DNA of 64,000 bases from Bugulina stolonifera (GCA_935421135.1 OW285189.1:21702298-21766297); one strand, 5' to 3'. Counted from the stretch's first letter, positions 13,801 through 26,561 are shown. The notes: generated by a model from the sequence alone, not told the origin. Program-made: numbers and translations.

Positions 13801-16800
13801 AGATGTAGTGTGTAATCTGTAGCAGTGAAACTTTTTTATTGTTACATAGTATAATATTTACTTGTATTATATGTGTTCTGGCATAGACATGGGAAATATT
13901 TTGAAGCAAGAAAGTTCAGCTTGCTGGATCGTGATTGACTGCTATCACAATTGATATTTTACATTTGCAGGTAGCAAGGGCTCAGTCGGTAACAGTGGTG
14001 CTCTCGGAAGAACTGGACATACTGGAGCCACTGGTCAGCGAGGTGTTAAAGGAAATGTTGGTTCATCCGGTCCTGCTGGTCCTCAGGGTCCTGTGGGTAG
14101 GTTGAGTTGATCATTCTTAGTGGACAGGAAGTCATTCATTTCCCCGGCTTAAATGTATTTCACTTATTTCTCAACTATGAGCTAACCAACTGCTCATAGG
14201 AATATCAATAGGATTGTTGATGCTTGGCCCAGAGATGTGTTTAACTTAAGTCATCACATGTTGGTTGACGTGAGATGGTAGACCTTATTTTTAAATATTA
14301 TATTATATTTTTGGTTATAAAATAATACCGTAATCCGTTTGTATTATACATGTTTTGTATTATACATGTTTTGTATTATACATGTTTCGTATTATACATG
14401 TTTTGTATTATACATGGTTTGTATTATACATGTTTTGTATTATACATGTTTTGTATTATGCATGTTTTGTATTATACATGTTTTGTATTATACATGTTTG
14501 GTATTATACATGTTTTGTATTATACATGTTTTGTATTACTACTATAGGAGCCACAGGTCCAAGTGGAAGGAAAGGGACATCAGGTCCAGTCGGTGCAACC
14601 GGACCTAAGGGACCCCAGGGTAATGATGGAATCAAAGGTAGTCGAGGAAACTCTGGCGTCGCCGGGCCACAGGGAGATCAAGGACCTCGTGGACATACAG
14701 GTACACTTATGCTACTACTACAAATGCTACTTGTTGACTATGCATTACATATTTCAATATTGTACAACACGATAGGCATTCTGGTGGCATGTCTCTATAT
14801 TTGTTGCGCAGGTGCAACTGGTCAGCGGGGTACAGATGGTCAGAAGGGACAGAAAGGAAGCTCAGGTATACAGGGTGTTCAAGGGCGAGATGGCCAGAGT
14901 GGAGCAACCGGTCCCCAAGGACCACGTGGAAACAGTGGACCAGTTGGAGCATCTGGGCAGAAAGGTGAAAGGGGTTTCACAGGACGAGAAGGACCCGTTG
15001 GAGCTACTGGTGTCAAAGGAGCGTCTGGTGTTAGAGGTATGGCATAGAAATCTGGAGTATGTAATGTGTACTGCTCAGTGATAGAGTGTATATAACTCTT
15101 GTAGGCTAAACAGTTCTATGCACATGTTAAATATACATTATATAAAAATTTGTCGCGATCCCTACCGCCGCATGCAAAGGGGGGGGGGGGGGGGGAGGGG
15201 AGGGGAGGGGAGTGCTCTGTAGGTCATTGACGACACATCTTAAAGGTAATATTGATCACTGTTCCTATGAAAAAGTTACATTTGTGTGACCAATGAGAAC
15301 GAACTGTTTGGGATCTTAATTCTTACATCATATAATGTGTATGCTACGTGGTTTAAAGTTGTTCTCATCAATTTTGTAACTCTATGTAGTCTCATTAGTC
15401 TCGCTACGAATCTGCGTAATACTCGGTAATATAATACCCCAGGTTTCAAGGGTGACAAGGGACAGAGAGGTTTTGATGGAAGAGATGGAGCTATCGGAGT
15501 CAAGGGTATTACTGGTGACAGCGGTGCTGCTGGACCCAAAGGACAGAAAGGCACTCGTGGTTTGGTCGGTCTCACAGGAAGTACAGGGCGTCCTGGTTCT
15601 ACTGGTCCTAGTGGATCTAAAGGATCTAAGGGTGTTTCTGGGGCCCATGGTGCAACAGGAAAAACCGGACCTCAAGGTTTGTTAGCAAGAACACATTGCA
15701 AATTAGAAGACGGTTTAACCAACCAATACCCTTTTTATATACCATTTCATGTAGGGCTATCTATTATTTACGTAGATAGTTTGAAAGCATTAGCAAATAT
15801 TCACATTTATTTTTAATCAAAATATGAAAATATTGTGGTTATACATGTAAGTAATCTGTTCCAAAGCAGTGAACAAATGTTTGCATTTAGTACCAAAGCT
15901 GCCGTCTGTAGTTGGTTCTTCTATGCTTTAACTTGGTTCTCATTTATAAATTTAGACGACTCGCAGTCTGACATACACTGTACATTATAGTTTTTGTCTC
16001 AATTGGTCTTTGAGCCGCTAAGCATCAGGTAAACATAATTGATGTGCTTTATGTCTGTACTCGGTGTAACTGATATACATGCGTTACCTGTACAGGTCCT
16101 CGTGGTCAGAAGGGAGAGGCAGGAAATTCAGGTACTAATGGAAGAGATGGGTCTCAAGGAGCCAAAGGACAGAAGGGATCATCGGGATCTAATGGAGCAG
16201 CTGGTGAAAGAGGAGCAACTGGTTTCCAGGGACAAAAAGGAAATGCTGGAGATCGTGGAAGAGATGGACCAACTGGAGCTACTGGACAAAAAGGATCTAT
16301 CGGTACATTTTGAATTGATTGTGTATTGCTAGTTTGGTTAATGGAGTATGTGAAAGTAAAAGTACTATAACCTAATGTGTAGCTACTATTAGAGGATAAT
16401 GGTTGGTTCACACTTCTGTTGGATTAAGACAATCCTTATTATTTGTCAACTGATGTTAGCATGTCCACTACTACGCGGCAAAGTTAGATATACAAATGCA
16501 TTATAATTTTTCAGGTAAATGTGAACAGTTTTGGGTGCATAAAAGTTCATTCGGTCTAATTAATCCTGTTTATAGGCCAGTCTGGAGCCCAAGGTAGAGA
16601 TGGTAATGATGGACAGAAAGGACAGAAAGGTGAGAGCGGTATTGCTGGTCATCAAGGTAGAGACGGAGAGAAGGGTAACAGAGGAAATGACGGACTTCCT
16701 GGAGCCAAAGGTTCAAGGGGTAACGTTGGACTGCAGGGTTCTACTGGACCAAGAGGAGCTACTGGATCCCGTGGTCCTGATGGTCAGAAGGGACAGCAAG

Positions 16801-19800
16801 GTAATGTTATAATGTGACAGACTTTATGTTAGAAAGTGTATATGTTTATATATTTTATACCAACACGTCATATTAATCACATAAACAATCAAAACTGTAA
16901 ATAGAAATAAAAGATCAGATCCCTTCTGATTTGTTTGAGTATGAAGCGCACTGTGAGCCAATATTATATACGAAAATAAATGCGAAGGTACTAAGTTACA
17001 AAGCCAAAGAAATTCTTTTTTAGACTAGTTTTCATATGATATAGATATATGTGATATTCACTGCGCTTTTGCAAAGTTATGGACCGCTATATTGAAGCTG
17101 ATTGATTTATAGTAGACAGTCCATCTGTATGACTTTTGTTTCCGAAGTCGAGTACTATAAAAAGTTCTAAAAATTATCTACCTATTTTAATTTGGAATTC
17201 AATTCTGAGTTCAGTTGATCATTAAAGTTTTGTAGCTGAAGATGGGCTCAAATGTATGCAGTATTGTGGTATGTGAAACGATCATAAATATACATGCATG
17301 TTGGTATGTTGTTCATATTTAGGTAACGATGGACAAAAGGGTCAACGTGGTGATGTTGGGCAATCTGGATCACGTGGGCCTCAAGGACTTCAGGGTCAAC
17401 AGGGTCCTTCTGGACAGAAAGGACAGAAGGGTAACCTTGGACCTCAAGGACCTGGTGGATCTCAAGGAAATAAGGGAGATAAAGGTTTGTTCCCAGTGCT
17501 ATTGTTTCGATCATATGCACATCTGTGGTAACCCTCTAAATGCCGTACATATGTACAATCGTGGGTTGGCTCACTGCGGTCCTGTAATTGTAGCACACCA
17601 GTTGTTTTTGCCCATGACGTATTATTATTTAATAGGATAGTTAGAGTCTACATGTACATGTTATGATGAATGTAGATTAATCCACAACATGTCAAGATAA
17701 TGCATAATTTGCACAGGTGAACGAGGCGAGTCTGGAAGTAATGGTGCAAATGGAGCTCAGGGACCTCAAGGAACCAAAGGAGAACGCGGTTTTGATGGTA
17801 CTAAAGGTAGGAAGGGTGAAGTGGGACAGAGGGGTCTCACTGGCAATGCTGGACGTGATGGACAGAAAGGAGAGAGTGGTATTCAGGGAAGAAATGGTCG
17901 AAAGGGAGAGGTCGGAGCTACAGGACAACGTGGAAGTACTGGACCTTCAGGTAGACTTACCAGCTCATCTGGTTATGCTTAATATTGTACAATACAGTCT
18001 AGTTGTATGACTTCCTATTGCTAAAATAACAACCTTTTATGTCAAAGCATCTACTTGTATGTAACCAAAACACATTGCAAGCATTCTCTGCCTTTATACA
18101 TGTACGTGTGAGAAATTATAAAATTTAAATTACAGGACCACAGGGAGACCGTGGCTTCAAGGGTAGTATTGGACAGAAAGGTCAAAAAGGTTCGGTTGGT
18201 GCTCAGGGTGCCAATGGAGCACGTGGTTCAACAGGTTTTAAGGGATCAAAGGGCTCTATTGGAAGAGACGGCGCGACTGGTCAAACTGGACGACAAGGAG
18301 CAACAGGCCCTACTGGACAACAGGGACCACAAGGAAATAAGGTACTGAAATCATCAAGATACCACTTTTCTTCATACATGCATACATACATGGAAAATAT
18401 TCACTTTTTTGCTAATACTTATACATCTGCGTTGACTCTATGTACAGATTGTCTCGATTGTGTGATACACTTGTACATTGTCTAAGTTAAGTTTATGGTA
18501 GTATATTTACAGAAAAGTTAGTTCATGTTTGTGTTACAATTTATGATAGGGTCAAAAGGGAACACAGGGTAACAATGGAGCAAAGGGATCTCAGGGTGAC
18601 CGTGGTTTCAATGGACAGAAGGGCCAAAAGGGTCAAGCCGGTAAGTTTTGTTGATTTGCAGATGCCAAAATTGATGCTTTCATGTCGAAATGACTATGCA
18701 TTTTTATGTTTTCATTGCATAGCAAGCAATTTGCCTGTTACACAGGTGTTCCACAGGCGTTCAAAATACAAGTATATTTACAGGAACAAACGGGTCTGAT
18801 GGATCGCGTGGGGCTACAGGAGAAAGAGGAAGCACAGGAAGAACTGGTCCACAAGGACAGAAAGGAGAGAGTGGTATCATGGGTCAACAAGGAAGAAAGG
18901 GAGAAGCTGGCAACAATGGCGCTAAAGGTATTTCTGTCATGCAATCTACAAAGAGCATTATATGGCAATAATTCTATGTTGTTACTATTGCAGTAAAATG
19001 ATTTTGCTAATTCTATAATTAATGGATATGAGAATCACGTAACCATAATCACATTTTAATCACTTATGTGTAGGTTCAAAGGGTAATTTTGGACAGAAAG
19101 GAGAAAGAGGGCAAGCTGGTATCAATGGTGTCAATGGCGCAAAGGGTGAACGCGGATCTAATGGCTTCAAAGGTCAGAAAGGAAATGATGGTACTCAGGG
19201 TTCCAGAGGAGCAACTGGATTTACAGGAGCCAAAGGTAAATTAAACAGTGGGGCCACTTTCTACAATGCTGTGCCTTTTGATTAAGCCCAAAGCAGCAAA
19301 TGATGAGTATAAACCCCCTTTCTTCTGTGATACACATGTGGAAATTGTGGATTCTGTTGCAGGAAATCGTGGTGATCGTGGATTCCAAGGCTTCACTGGT
19401 TTCACTGGACCTCAGGGATCCAAGGGAGAACGAGGCTTCCAGGGCGAGAAGGGAGCATCTGGCATTATGGGAAGTAGAGGTCTTAAGGGAGACAAGGGAG
19501 ATGGATTCATCACAACAGACTTCTGTGCTACCAATCCTTGTAGAGCTGATAGAAATGCTTTATGCAGATCATACTTTGACCGGTTTGAATGTTATTGCGC
19601 TGACGGATATCAAATCGATCCCAATGATAACACAGGTAATGTTCATTCTCACTACAGCAGCAATTAACTATAATGAATTCAATGTACTATTGCACTGTGG
19701 AGACCTATAGCTGTAATTGTCAAATCTTGGCTTATGTAACTTAATGTGATATTACAAACATATAGAAGCTGTTGTGAAGTCAGTGTACTTTTCGCTAGTG

Positions 19801-21482
19801 GCACAATATCATTTTTACTGTGCGTGTTAAGCAAGTTTTATCTGCATGACTGTATAAGCTTTTAACAACTGTTCATAGATCCATATGCTAATGAAGATGA
19901 CAATAATGTCACTGTTACAGCTAGTTTAAAAGATATATTGCTTTGCATCATACGTATATCTCCCGGCATGCAATCTGTCTGACCAACATTAAATGACTGA
20001 AGCTGTATAAAAAGTTCAGTAGAACAGACGTAGTGGTATCAGTTTTGTGTTGTCGGAAAATGCAGTTCGTTGGAATTAGACTGTAGTTTTGACATTTTCC
20101 TCATATGAATTCATCCAAGTGTATGCGGTGTAATTAATTATACGTGTGGTTCTCTGCATATATTTGTTGGAGGTAATATCAGATACATTTTATACCAACA
20201 GCCTGTGTTGATGTGGATGAATGTGATGTTGCAAGTGGCAACCCATTCCCTTGTGATCAGTTGTGCTTTAACCTCGGTGGCGGCTTTAGATGTGGCTGTT
20301 CAGAAGGTTTTACCCTGAACCCTGCAAATGAGGCCCAATGCCGTGGTAAGTTATACATGTGCAATATTATGATAATTTCCGATAACAACACATTTATCTT
20401 CTTGCATGTTTGCATCTAGATGTACATACGTATATATAATGGATTACATGATATTCAAACTAACTAGATGATATTATGTTCCCACTTGTGTTGGATAAAT
20501 TGTGATAGCTATGTTTGTGGGGTACATACGTTGCCAATTTATGGCAAACACTGAACGCAAAACTTCTGACATAACCCTTGGTAGCCATAACAATATTTGA
20601 CTTCTACTGTATGAATTAACAGTAAAGCCCTTGTGTCAACTAATAAATCGGGTATCAACTGCTTCAAGGATAACTCCTATTTTGCACTACTTATTTACAT
20701 TGTGATTCCTTTCTAGATACGTATTTATAACATCAAGTTGATTTATTGCATAAATATCAGTCAATGAATTTACTTTCAATGTACATGTGTCTCCCACAGA
20801 TGGGACTGTGATTTGCTTATTGCCCACGGGTTCATACTAACTGCATTATTTCTTCAGACGTAAATGAGTGCTTGGCGGTAATTCCACCATGCTCGGGTTC
20901 TCAAGTCTGCGTCAACTTATTCGGCTCCTTCATCTGTCAAAGTGCTGCGGCTAACGCCGGACTACTTGAAGCAGACTCTCCGTTCCATGAAGAACAGTCG
21001 GTTTCCAGTAAGTATTCGACTTGTCATGTGCTTAGCTTATATATTTATCAGCCTCTTGGGTTGAAACTTTTATAGGTAGCAGAACCTCAATTCTGAGTAA
21101 ATGATTTCATTTATTGCTTTAGTATCAGGTTTCTCAGATATATTATTTTACAAATTGGAAGCCGTTACTCATCAACATTCTTTCCTTTGTAGATGGAACC
21201 AAAGTTTCAACAGCTCAGAAGTTGATTACCAATTCAGAAGAGTTGGCGCTATTCATCTCTATGGCAGTAGTAATACTGATTCTACTTATAGCTATCATAG
21301 TAATAGTGACTGTTATCAGGCGTATTAAAGGGCAAGTGAAGAAGTTTGGAGATGATGAGAAAGCTCTGCCTCGAGTTAGTATCCGAAGCATGAGCGAACT
21401 TGGTCATGACGGCAGCATCAACCCAGCATACCTCGCTGAGCCACATACAGGTACTGGTGCGACAGGTGAAACAAACGCCTAA
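7890..21482 (+). CDS. Transmembrane collagen with EGF modules (25 coding exons)
   Basis: Exons: 7890-7956, 10780-10851, 11310-11471, 11736-11852, 12189-12314, 12553-12732, 13018-13089, 13314-13448, 13594-13773, 13971-14096, 14548-14700, 14812-15036, 15443-15676, 16096-16302, 16576-16800, 17323-17484, 17717-17950, 18136-18341, 18550-18640, 18784-18927, 19074-19235, 19363-19635, 20202-20345, 20858-21007, 21193-21482; 1378 codons. Predicted: signal peptide 1-25; 370 uninterrupted Gly-X-Y triplets, residues 29-1138; EGF1 1148-1186; calcium-binding EGF2 about 1188-1232 (DVDEC); EGF3 from 1233 (DVNEC) with only four cysteines; membrane span about 1300-1324; 54-residue cytoplasmic tail with NPAY at 1359-1362. 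Y-position proline is scarce; Thr and Lys are common there, and there are about ten GER triplets and two RGD. Topology is type I, unlike known type II transmembrane collagens. The likely role is a cell-anchored matrix or adhesion protein. Family certain; exact function inferred. Confidence 0.92.
10981..11243 (-). mobile_element. tRNA-derived SINE in collagen intron 2
   Basis: On the minus strand the element starts near 11243 with a tRNA-like head: box A resembles TGGCTGAGTGGTCTAG (11219-11234) and box B is GGTTCGAGTCC (11156-11166), spaced as in a type II (Leu/Ser-like) tRNA. A body of about 140 bp unrelated to tRNA follows, ending in an (ATT)n tail at 10981-11003. Head, body and simple-repeat tail are the normal order of a SINE. 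No intact tRNA fold with a 3' acceptor arm is present, so it is not a functional tRNA gene. Confidence 0.8.
14340..14537. repeat. 16-bp tandem repeat, collagen intron 10
   Basis: About twelve copies of TGTATTATACATGTTT with few substitutions, ending about 10 bp before the acceptor of the 14548 exon. The unit length keeps several frames open, which creates spurious reading frames. Confidence 0.95.
15179..15212 (+). repeat. Poly-G / G4A tract, collagen intron 12
   Basis: A run of about 17 G followed by repeated AGGGG blocks. It has four or more G-runs of four, so it could form a G-quadruplex in the transcript or the DNA. Confidence 0.9.
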
Positions 21483-21537
21483 ACACTTATTTCCTGTTAT
21501 GTAATAATAAGCACCGCCCATTAAAACTGGTTTATAC

Positions 21538-21543
21538 AATAAA
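21538..21543 (+). terminator. Poly(A) signal of collagen gene
   Basis: AATAAA lies 56 bp after the collagen stop codon, a normal distance for a short 3' UTR. A second AATAAA occurs near 22154. Confidence 0.6.
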
Positions 21544-21549
21544 ATACTA

Positions 21550-23118
21550 CCAATTGAGCTCTTAGGTGCATCCATCTTGTGTTGGAAACTTTTGGCATAA
21601 TGAAGGTAGTCTTAATGGGTTGGCATTACAACTTTTAATTTTTCGAACATCTTAACATATTTAGGTAGCTCAACACAATTTACCATCGTATGCTCTATTT
21701 TTTCATTTCATATTTGTAACGTTTTACTGATGGCTGCCTAGATCTTTATGTTCATATAGTAATTTATAACCAAACTTTGAATAATAACTAGATATACTTG
21801 AATATTATTATAATATAATCTTTCTTAGATACATTTTTGGTTAAGTTGTTGAGATTGTTTGAAAAATTGCTGCACAATATTGTTGTGTTACATAGCATTC
21901 ACTGAAACTAGTTGTTTAGTAACTGATTTTCTAGTGTAGTTAGAACAAGATCTATCTGTGCTGGAAACTTAGTACTTCTGTACTTGTTGTAATCAGACTG
22001 GTTAGTTATAATTCCCTATTATATATTATGGCAACTGTGGCCTTTAGGGCTTAGATTATTTCTACTTTATAAGATTATATGAGATGGTCTCTACAACTTG
22101 CTTTTATTATTATTATTATTATTATACCTAGTAACAGCATTCCGGCAGCAACAATAAATCTTTAACCTATATACAAATGTTATATTATTACTGATATTAT
22201 GTTGAATATTATATAATATTATACCATGTAAATATAAATTGTTCTTTACAATGTAGTCTGAAAGCTTTAATCCAGCATCTAGTTTGCTTATAGAACTTTA
22301 GTATTTCATTTAGAATATAAAATATGGCTCAACCTCTACCACTTACAAAAGAACAAATCCAACATTGCATTGCAGAGTGTCAGTAGTTTCAACATAGATA
22401 GTTATCCCGTAATATGGAGATGGAGCTGAAAGCACCAAACATGTACATGTGTATGTATATATTTAATACTTCACAGCCCGAGATGTATTATGATCAGACT
22501 ATGTATTGCATAGCCTGTTGAATTTCGCACAATTTTGCATAGTATAATTCAATAAATACTTGACCTTCATGCAACATTATTACCTGCAGCAACCTGTTTG
22601 GAATCTGCATTATGAGACATCCTTAACAGAATAAAACAGAAAAGTTGGTCTGACCACAGAGCATGACGCGTAGTCACAGCAAGAGTAGAAATATTATAGT
22701 ATGTTGCCTTTTATTTTTACACTGGTGTTGATTACAGCTTTTAAAGTTGTGCTCTCTTAAGGGCTCAGGGGTAGACAATTCCAAGTTACCTTAAATTTGC
22801 ATCAAAATACTATGCTAGTTCAGAGGGAGGGCAGTAGTCCTAAGAGTAGAACCCATGGCAGGCTCCTGCTCAAAAAGAGGGAGAGAAATATATGTAAATT
22901 CATACCCGTGTAAGAGTTTGTGAACAATTGGCCAGTGCAAACACCATTATTGTTTTTCTTTGGCTACCCTTTTTACTGTTCCTACAGCAGCCCCTGGAAG
23001 TTATCCTCTTTCTTCTTGCTCAAACAAGAAAAGAGAAAACAACTTCTTCTTTCTGAACCTATTTCTGCTGTAGCAAGCTAAAAATAATTTACGTCTTAGC
23101 AACAATATAAGTATAATG
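21550..23118. other. Intergenic between collagen and minus-strand gene
   Basis: No coding signal. It holds an ATT microsatellite near 22104-22125 and one imperfect hairpin of the GAAGTTGTC family at 22997-23046. Confidence 0.5.
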
Positions 23119-24513
23119 TTACTTCATCTTAAATATATCTACAATTCTTCTGATTAACTTAGAGTGAGACTTTTTATCTTTCTCAGAACTTGAGGCCATC
23201 ACGACATCTCCTTCACTCTTAAACTTCCTCAGCACACTTTGAAGAGTAGTCTCCTCTCGTTTTCCAGCTATACAACAGAAATACTTTCAAACACTAAAAG
23301 ATTGAAAAGGGTCACCTAGTCACTAGTGATTAGTTTGAAAGCTATTGAACTAGAAGCATATTTCATTCAGCGTAGAAAACACGACTCTAACTGTAATAAT
23401 GATTGGGTGATACATGACGTGCGTAAGTGTTTAGATTTCCTAGTGCAAACAAAGTAGCGGAAAATTGCTCTAATATTCCTACAACCCAACAATGAACCAA
23501 GTGGAACTCACCAAAAAGACTTCGGGTCGAAGATTGATGCTTCAGGTTCTTTTCGTGTTGCTTAGGTTTTAATTGGCCGTTGGGAGATGAGGAACCGCTT
23601 CCATTAGATGGTAGCTTATAGTGTGAAACATCAAACTGGCCAACTAGAATAACAGCAAGTACGGATTAGTTCTTATGAGGCTCCGAAATAACAAAGAAAA
23701 GATGTTCATATATTATTATATACATTATAATTATATCATGCATACATATATATAAAAAAATTGCTTACCATAACTTGTTTTGGTGCATTTTGTCTTTGGT
23801 CTTACAAACACTCTATTTTGATTCTGGGTGTGATGATGTTTTGCCAGCACAGACTGGTCAACAGGATTTATGTTTTTGCCAAGTATGTTCTTAGCAATTA
23901 TGTTATGCAGCCTTTGCTTGGCTCTTTCACCCCTCAAATAGGCCAGTGTGACAGGACCTGGAAAAGCAAAAATCTCAAATTACCATAATTATACAAGTTG
24001 TCTGAAAGGGACAGTGTAACTTTGTTACTTACCCTGCCTGAGCAGGTACTAAAAATCTAAGGTTAGCTAATGCTGCTAACAAGAAACAAAGCTTGAGAAT
24101 CCAACATCAGGGCCTTTGCACCATTTTGAGACAGGCGTGCCTTGTACACCGTGTACAGTATACATACACCTACACTATACCAGCCAATAGATTCCTGCGC
24201 TATGTATTTACATCGTAGTGTGATATATTCTGTAATATACTAATACATGTATATAGAATATATTACTATCTACATGGAGATTATAACTAGAATTGCACAT
24301 TTTAAAAACAATATTATATTATTATTATTATTATGTATATTTTTATTATTAAATAGCATGGTAATGTTTGCAACCTAACTTTTTAGTGTCTGACCTCATT
24401 AAGGTGAAAAAAGGCAGTTTACCAGTGTCGATAGAGTTTGCTGATACACTCTGGGTTAATTTTCTTGCACTCTTCGCAGTTACTCCCCATGCACAGGTAC
24501 CAGTGTTGTCCAT
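23119..24513 (-). CDS. Unrecognised basic protein, four exons, 186 aa
   Basis: Minus-strand exons in transcription order: 24513-24423, 23957-23769, 23643-23512, 23267-23119. Each junction has a GT donor and AG acceptor, all introns are phase 1, and the joined frame runs 186 codons from ATG to TAA. The protein is lysine- and arginine-rich and serine-rich, with no signal peptide or membrane segment. Exon 2 encodes a basic helix-like segment (residues about 39-55, YLRGERAKQRLHNIIAKNIL), exon 3 a Gly/Ser/Asn-rich linker, and exon 4 a charged C-terminus ending FKMK. I do not recognise the family. It could be a nuclear or adaptor protein, but nothing shows that directly. Consistent phases across four exons argue for a real gene; the first exon (donor GTAAAC) is the least certain. 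Confidence 0.6.
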
Positions 24514-26561
24514 AACAGCTAGTCACAAATTTTTTCTACACGGTCAAGTGGTGTAGTTTGAAATGCCGTCAGACGCAGACCAAGGATAAAAACAAAATGA
24601 ACCACTGGAAGAAGTTGGTGAAGCATTGAACCAAAATATTTCTAGAATTCCCTGGTGGGCAGAGATTATTCAGTTTTCCAGCCTGTGGAAGCAAAAACTT
24701 TCAGATAGGTTGCACAACCACGAGCAATGTGAAATATCAACGGTGTCCTCAGGCAAGGTTCACACCAGATTGATTGGAAAATTCTGTACAAACCAACACT
24801 ACAAATCATAGAGAGAATATTACCTCTACACTATTTAGACACTTAATATGTTTATTCATATTGTGTTATCTGTATATTATAAACCTATCATAATTTACCT
24901 GCCTACATTCAATGTAAAATATTATTATATCATTCTACATACATGACCACATTATTATATGGGATGTGTTATAATTATAACATAAATCACAATGTTATTG
25001 TTGTGATTTTATACATACCTATGACTATGATATCATTTTGTTATAGGCTGCATTTTACTTTTACCATCATATTTTTTATATCTAGTTAGGCAAATAAATG
25101 TCATATTTTATAAATATAGACACCAATGATGGGTGTGGGTGCACCCACGCAGGTGTTGTGTGTCTGTGTGTATATAGATGTATATATAATACAATATACA
25201 GTATAATACAATACATACATAATATAATATGACAGTGTATCATTACAATACAGTGTATGTATCATATTCATGTACAATTTATATACCAAATCTTCACACA
25301 GCATACTGTTTCGATGTCTGACACTTCATCAGTGCAGCTCAGAGATATTCCTAGGAGTACAGATTGGTTTCCAAGTTTTGTAGAATAGTTGACATGGCTG
25401 TACATGATTGTCTAATAGAACTTTGACTGGATAGTTCAGATTCCAAGTTCTCAGCCCAAAATTCTACAGTTTACTAGTATTTTTCACAGGGCTTAGAAAT
25501 GGAACTCAGGTTTACCCCGTGTGGTGTTATGTCCTAATAATTTGACTTCTGCAAGTACATCATAAAACGATTCAATTATTTATAAATTTACTGTTCAATA
25601 AAAGTCTATCATGATGAAGTTTGTATCAACAATGTTTCCTATCAATATCGGTCAACTGTGGTTGTGTTGCGAGCAAATTATTTACATGAACAAACCAAAC
25701 AATTAGGCCTGTGAATGTTATGTTCCCATTTCCCTAATGCCTATGATACTTTGCTTGCTTTTTAAGGTTCAGCTACACGAGAGATCGATTGTTCTTTTTT
25801 AGCCAATGGAGCTCCATTCTAGAGCAAATCAACACACCATTTCTTCGGCTATGCAAAGACCAACACATTGGTCTTATCAGCCTCCAATGTTATGGAGCGT
25901 CGACGTTATTAGCTAACATTAGATACAGTGACTTCAATTACAGTGTGTATAATTCATCAGACATCAGGTTTGGTTATTGACTTGATATTCATCAAGACCA
26001 CTGGTGGACTGGTATTACGCATTGCCTATAGAGCAGTGCCAATGGACATCAAAGTAAAAATTGTTCCATCGAAGTTCAAGGTCTCCCGTGTAGCCTTTTC
26101 CTATTTTAGAACGACATTGACACAGTGCTATGTCACAAGTCTCGGTATTTTCCTCAAAATTGAAACTATTTATGCTGCCTATAAAGTAATACTGTACTAT
26201 TAATTATTAGTATATATATTACAATATTTTTGTTAAGCAGTGAGCATGAGCACACAGAACATATATTTGGAGATTGCCATCTAAGAAAATGAAACTTGGG
26301 TGCTCAAACTTTGATTTCTAATTTTTATCTACTTGATGAACTTAGATTAGATGCCTCAGATGTGTGGTGTAGATGTGTTCTGGAATTATTAATCCTTCTT
26401 TGTTGTCCCACTATCGGTTATTACCTTGTCAATAAATAATCACCATTTTACTCTTTGCACAGCAGAGGTTGGAGTTGTCACCTCTCCGGTTAAATAATCT
26501 CAAGTCATGGGGAAGCTGGAGTTATCTTCTATATTATGCAGATGAGGAACTAACCAGTTTT
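24514..26561. other. Intergenic, no supported gene
   Basis: AT-rich, with ATT/TTA microsatellites (24315-24350) and a TA/TG-rich stretch at 25150-25280. No frame with splice support was found. Confidence 0.45.

Noticed and set aside
14339..14608. Frames with repeated [11 protein letters not shown] units
   Set aside because: Translation of the 16-bp intronic tandem repeat.
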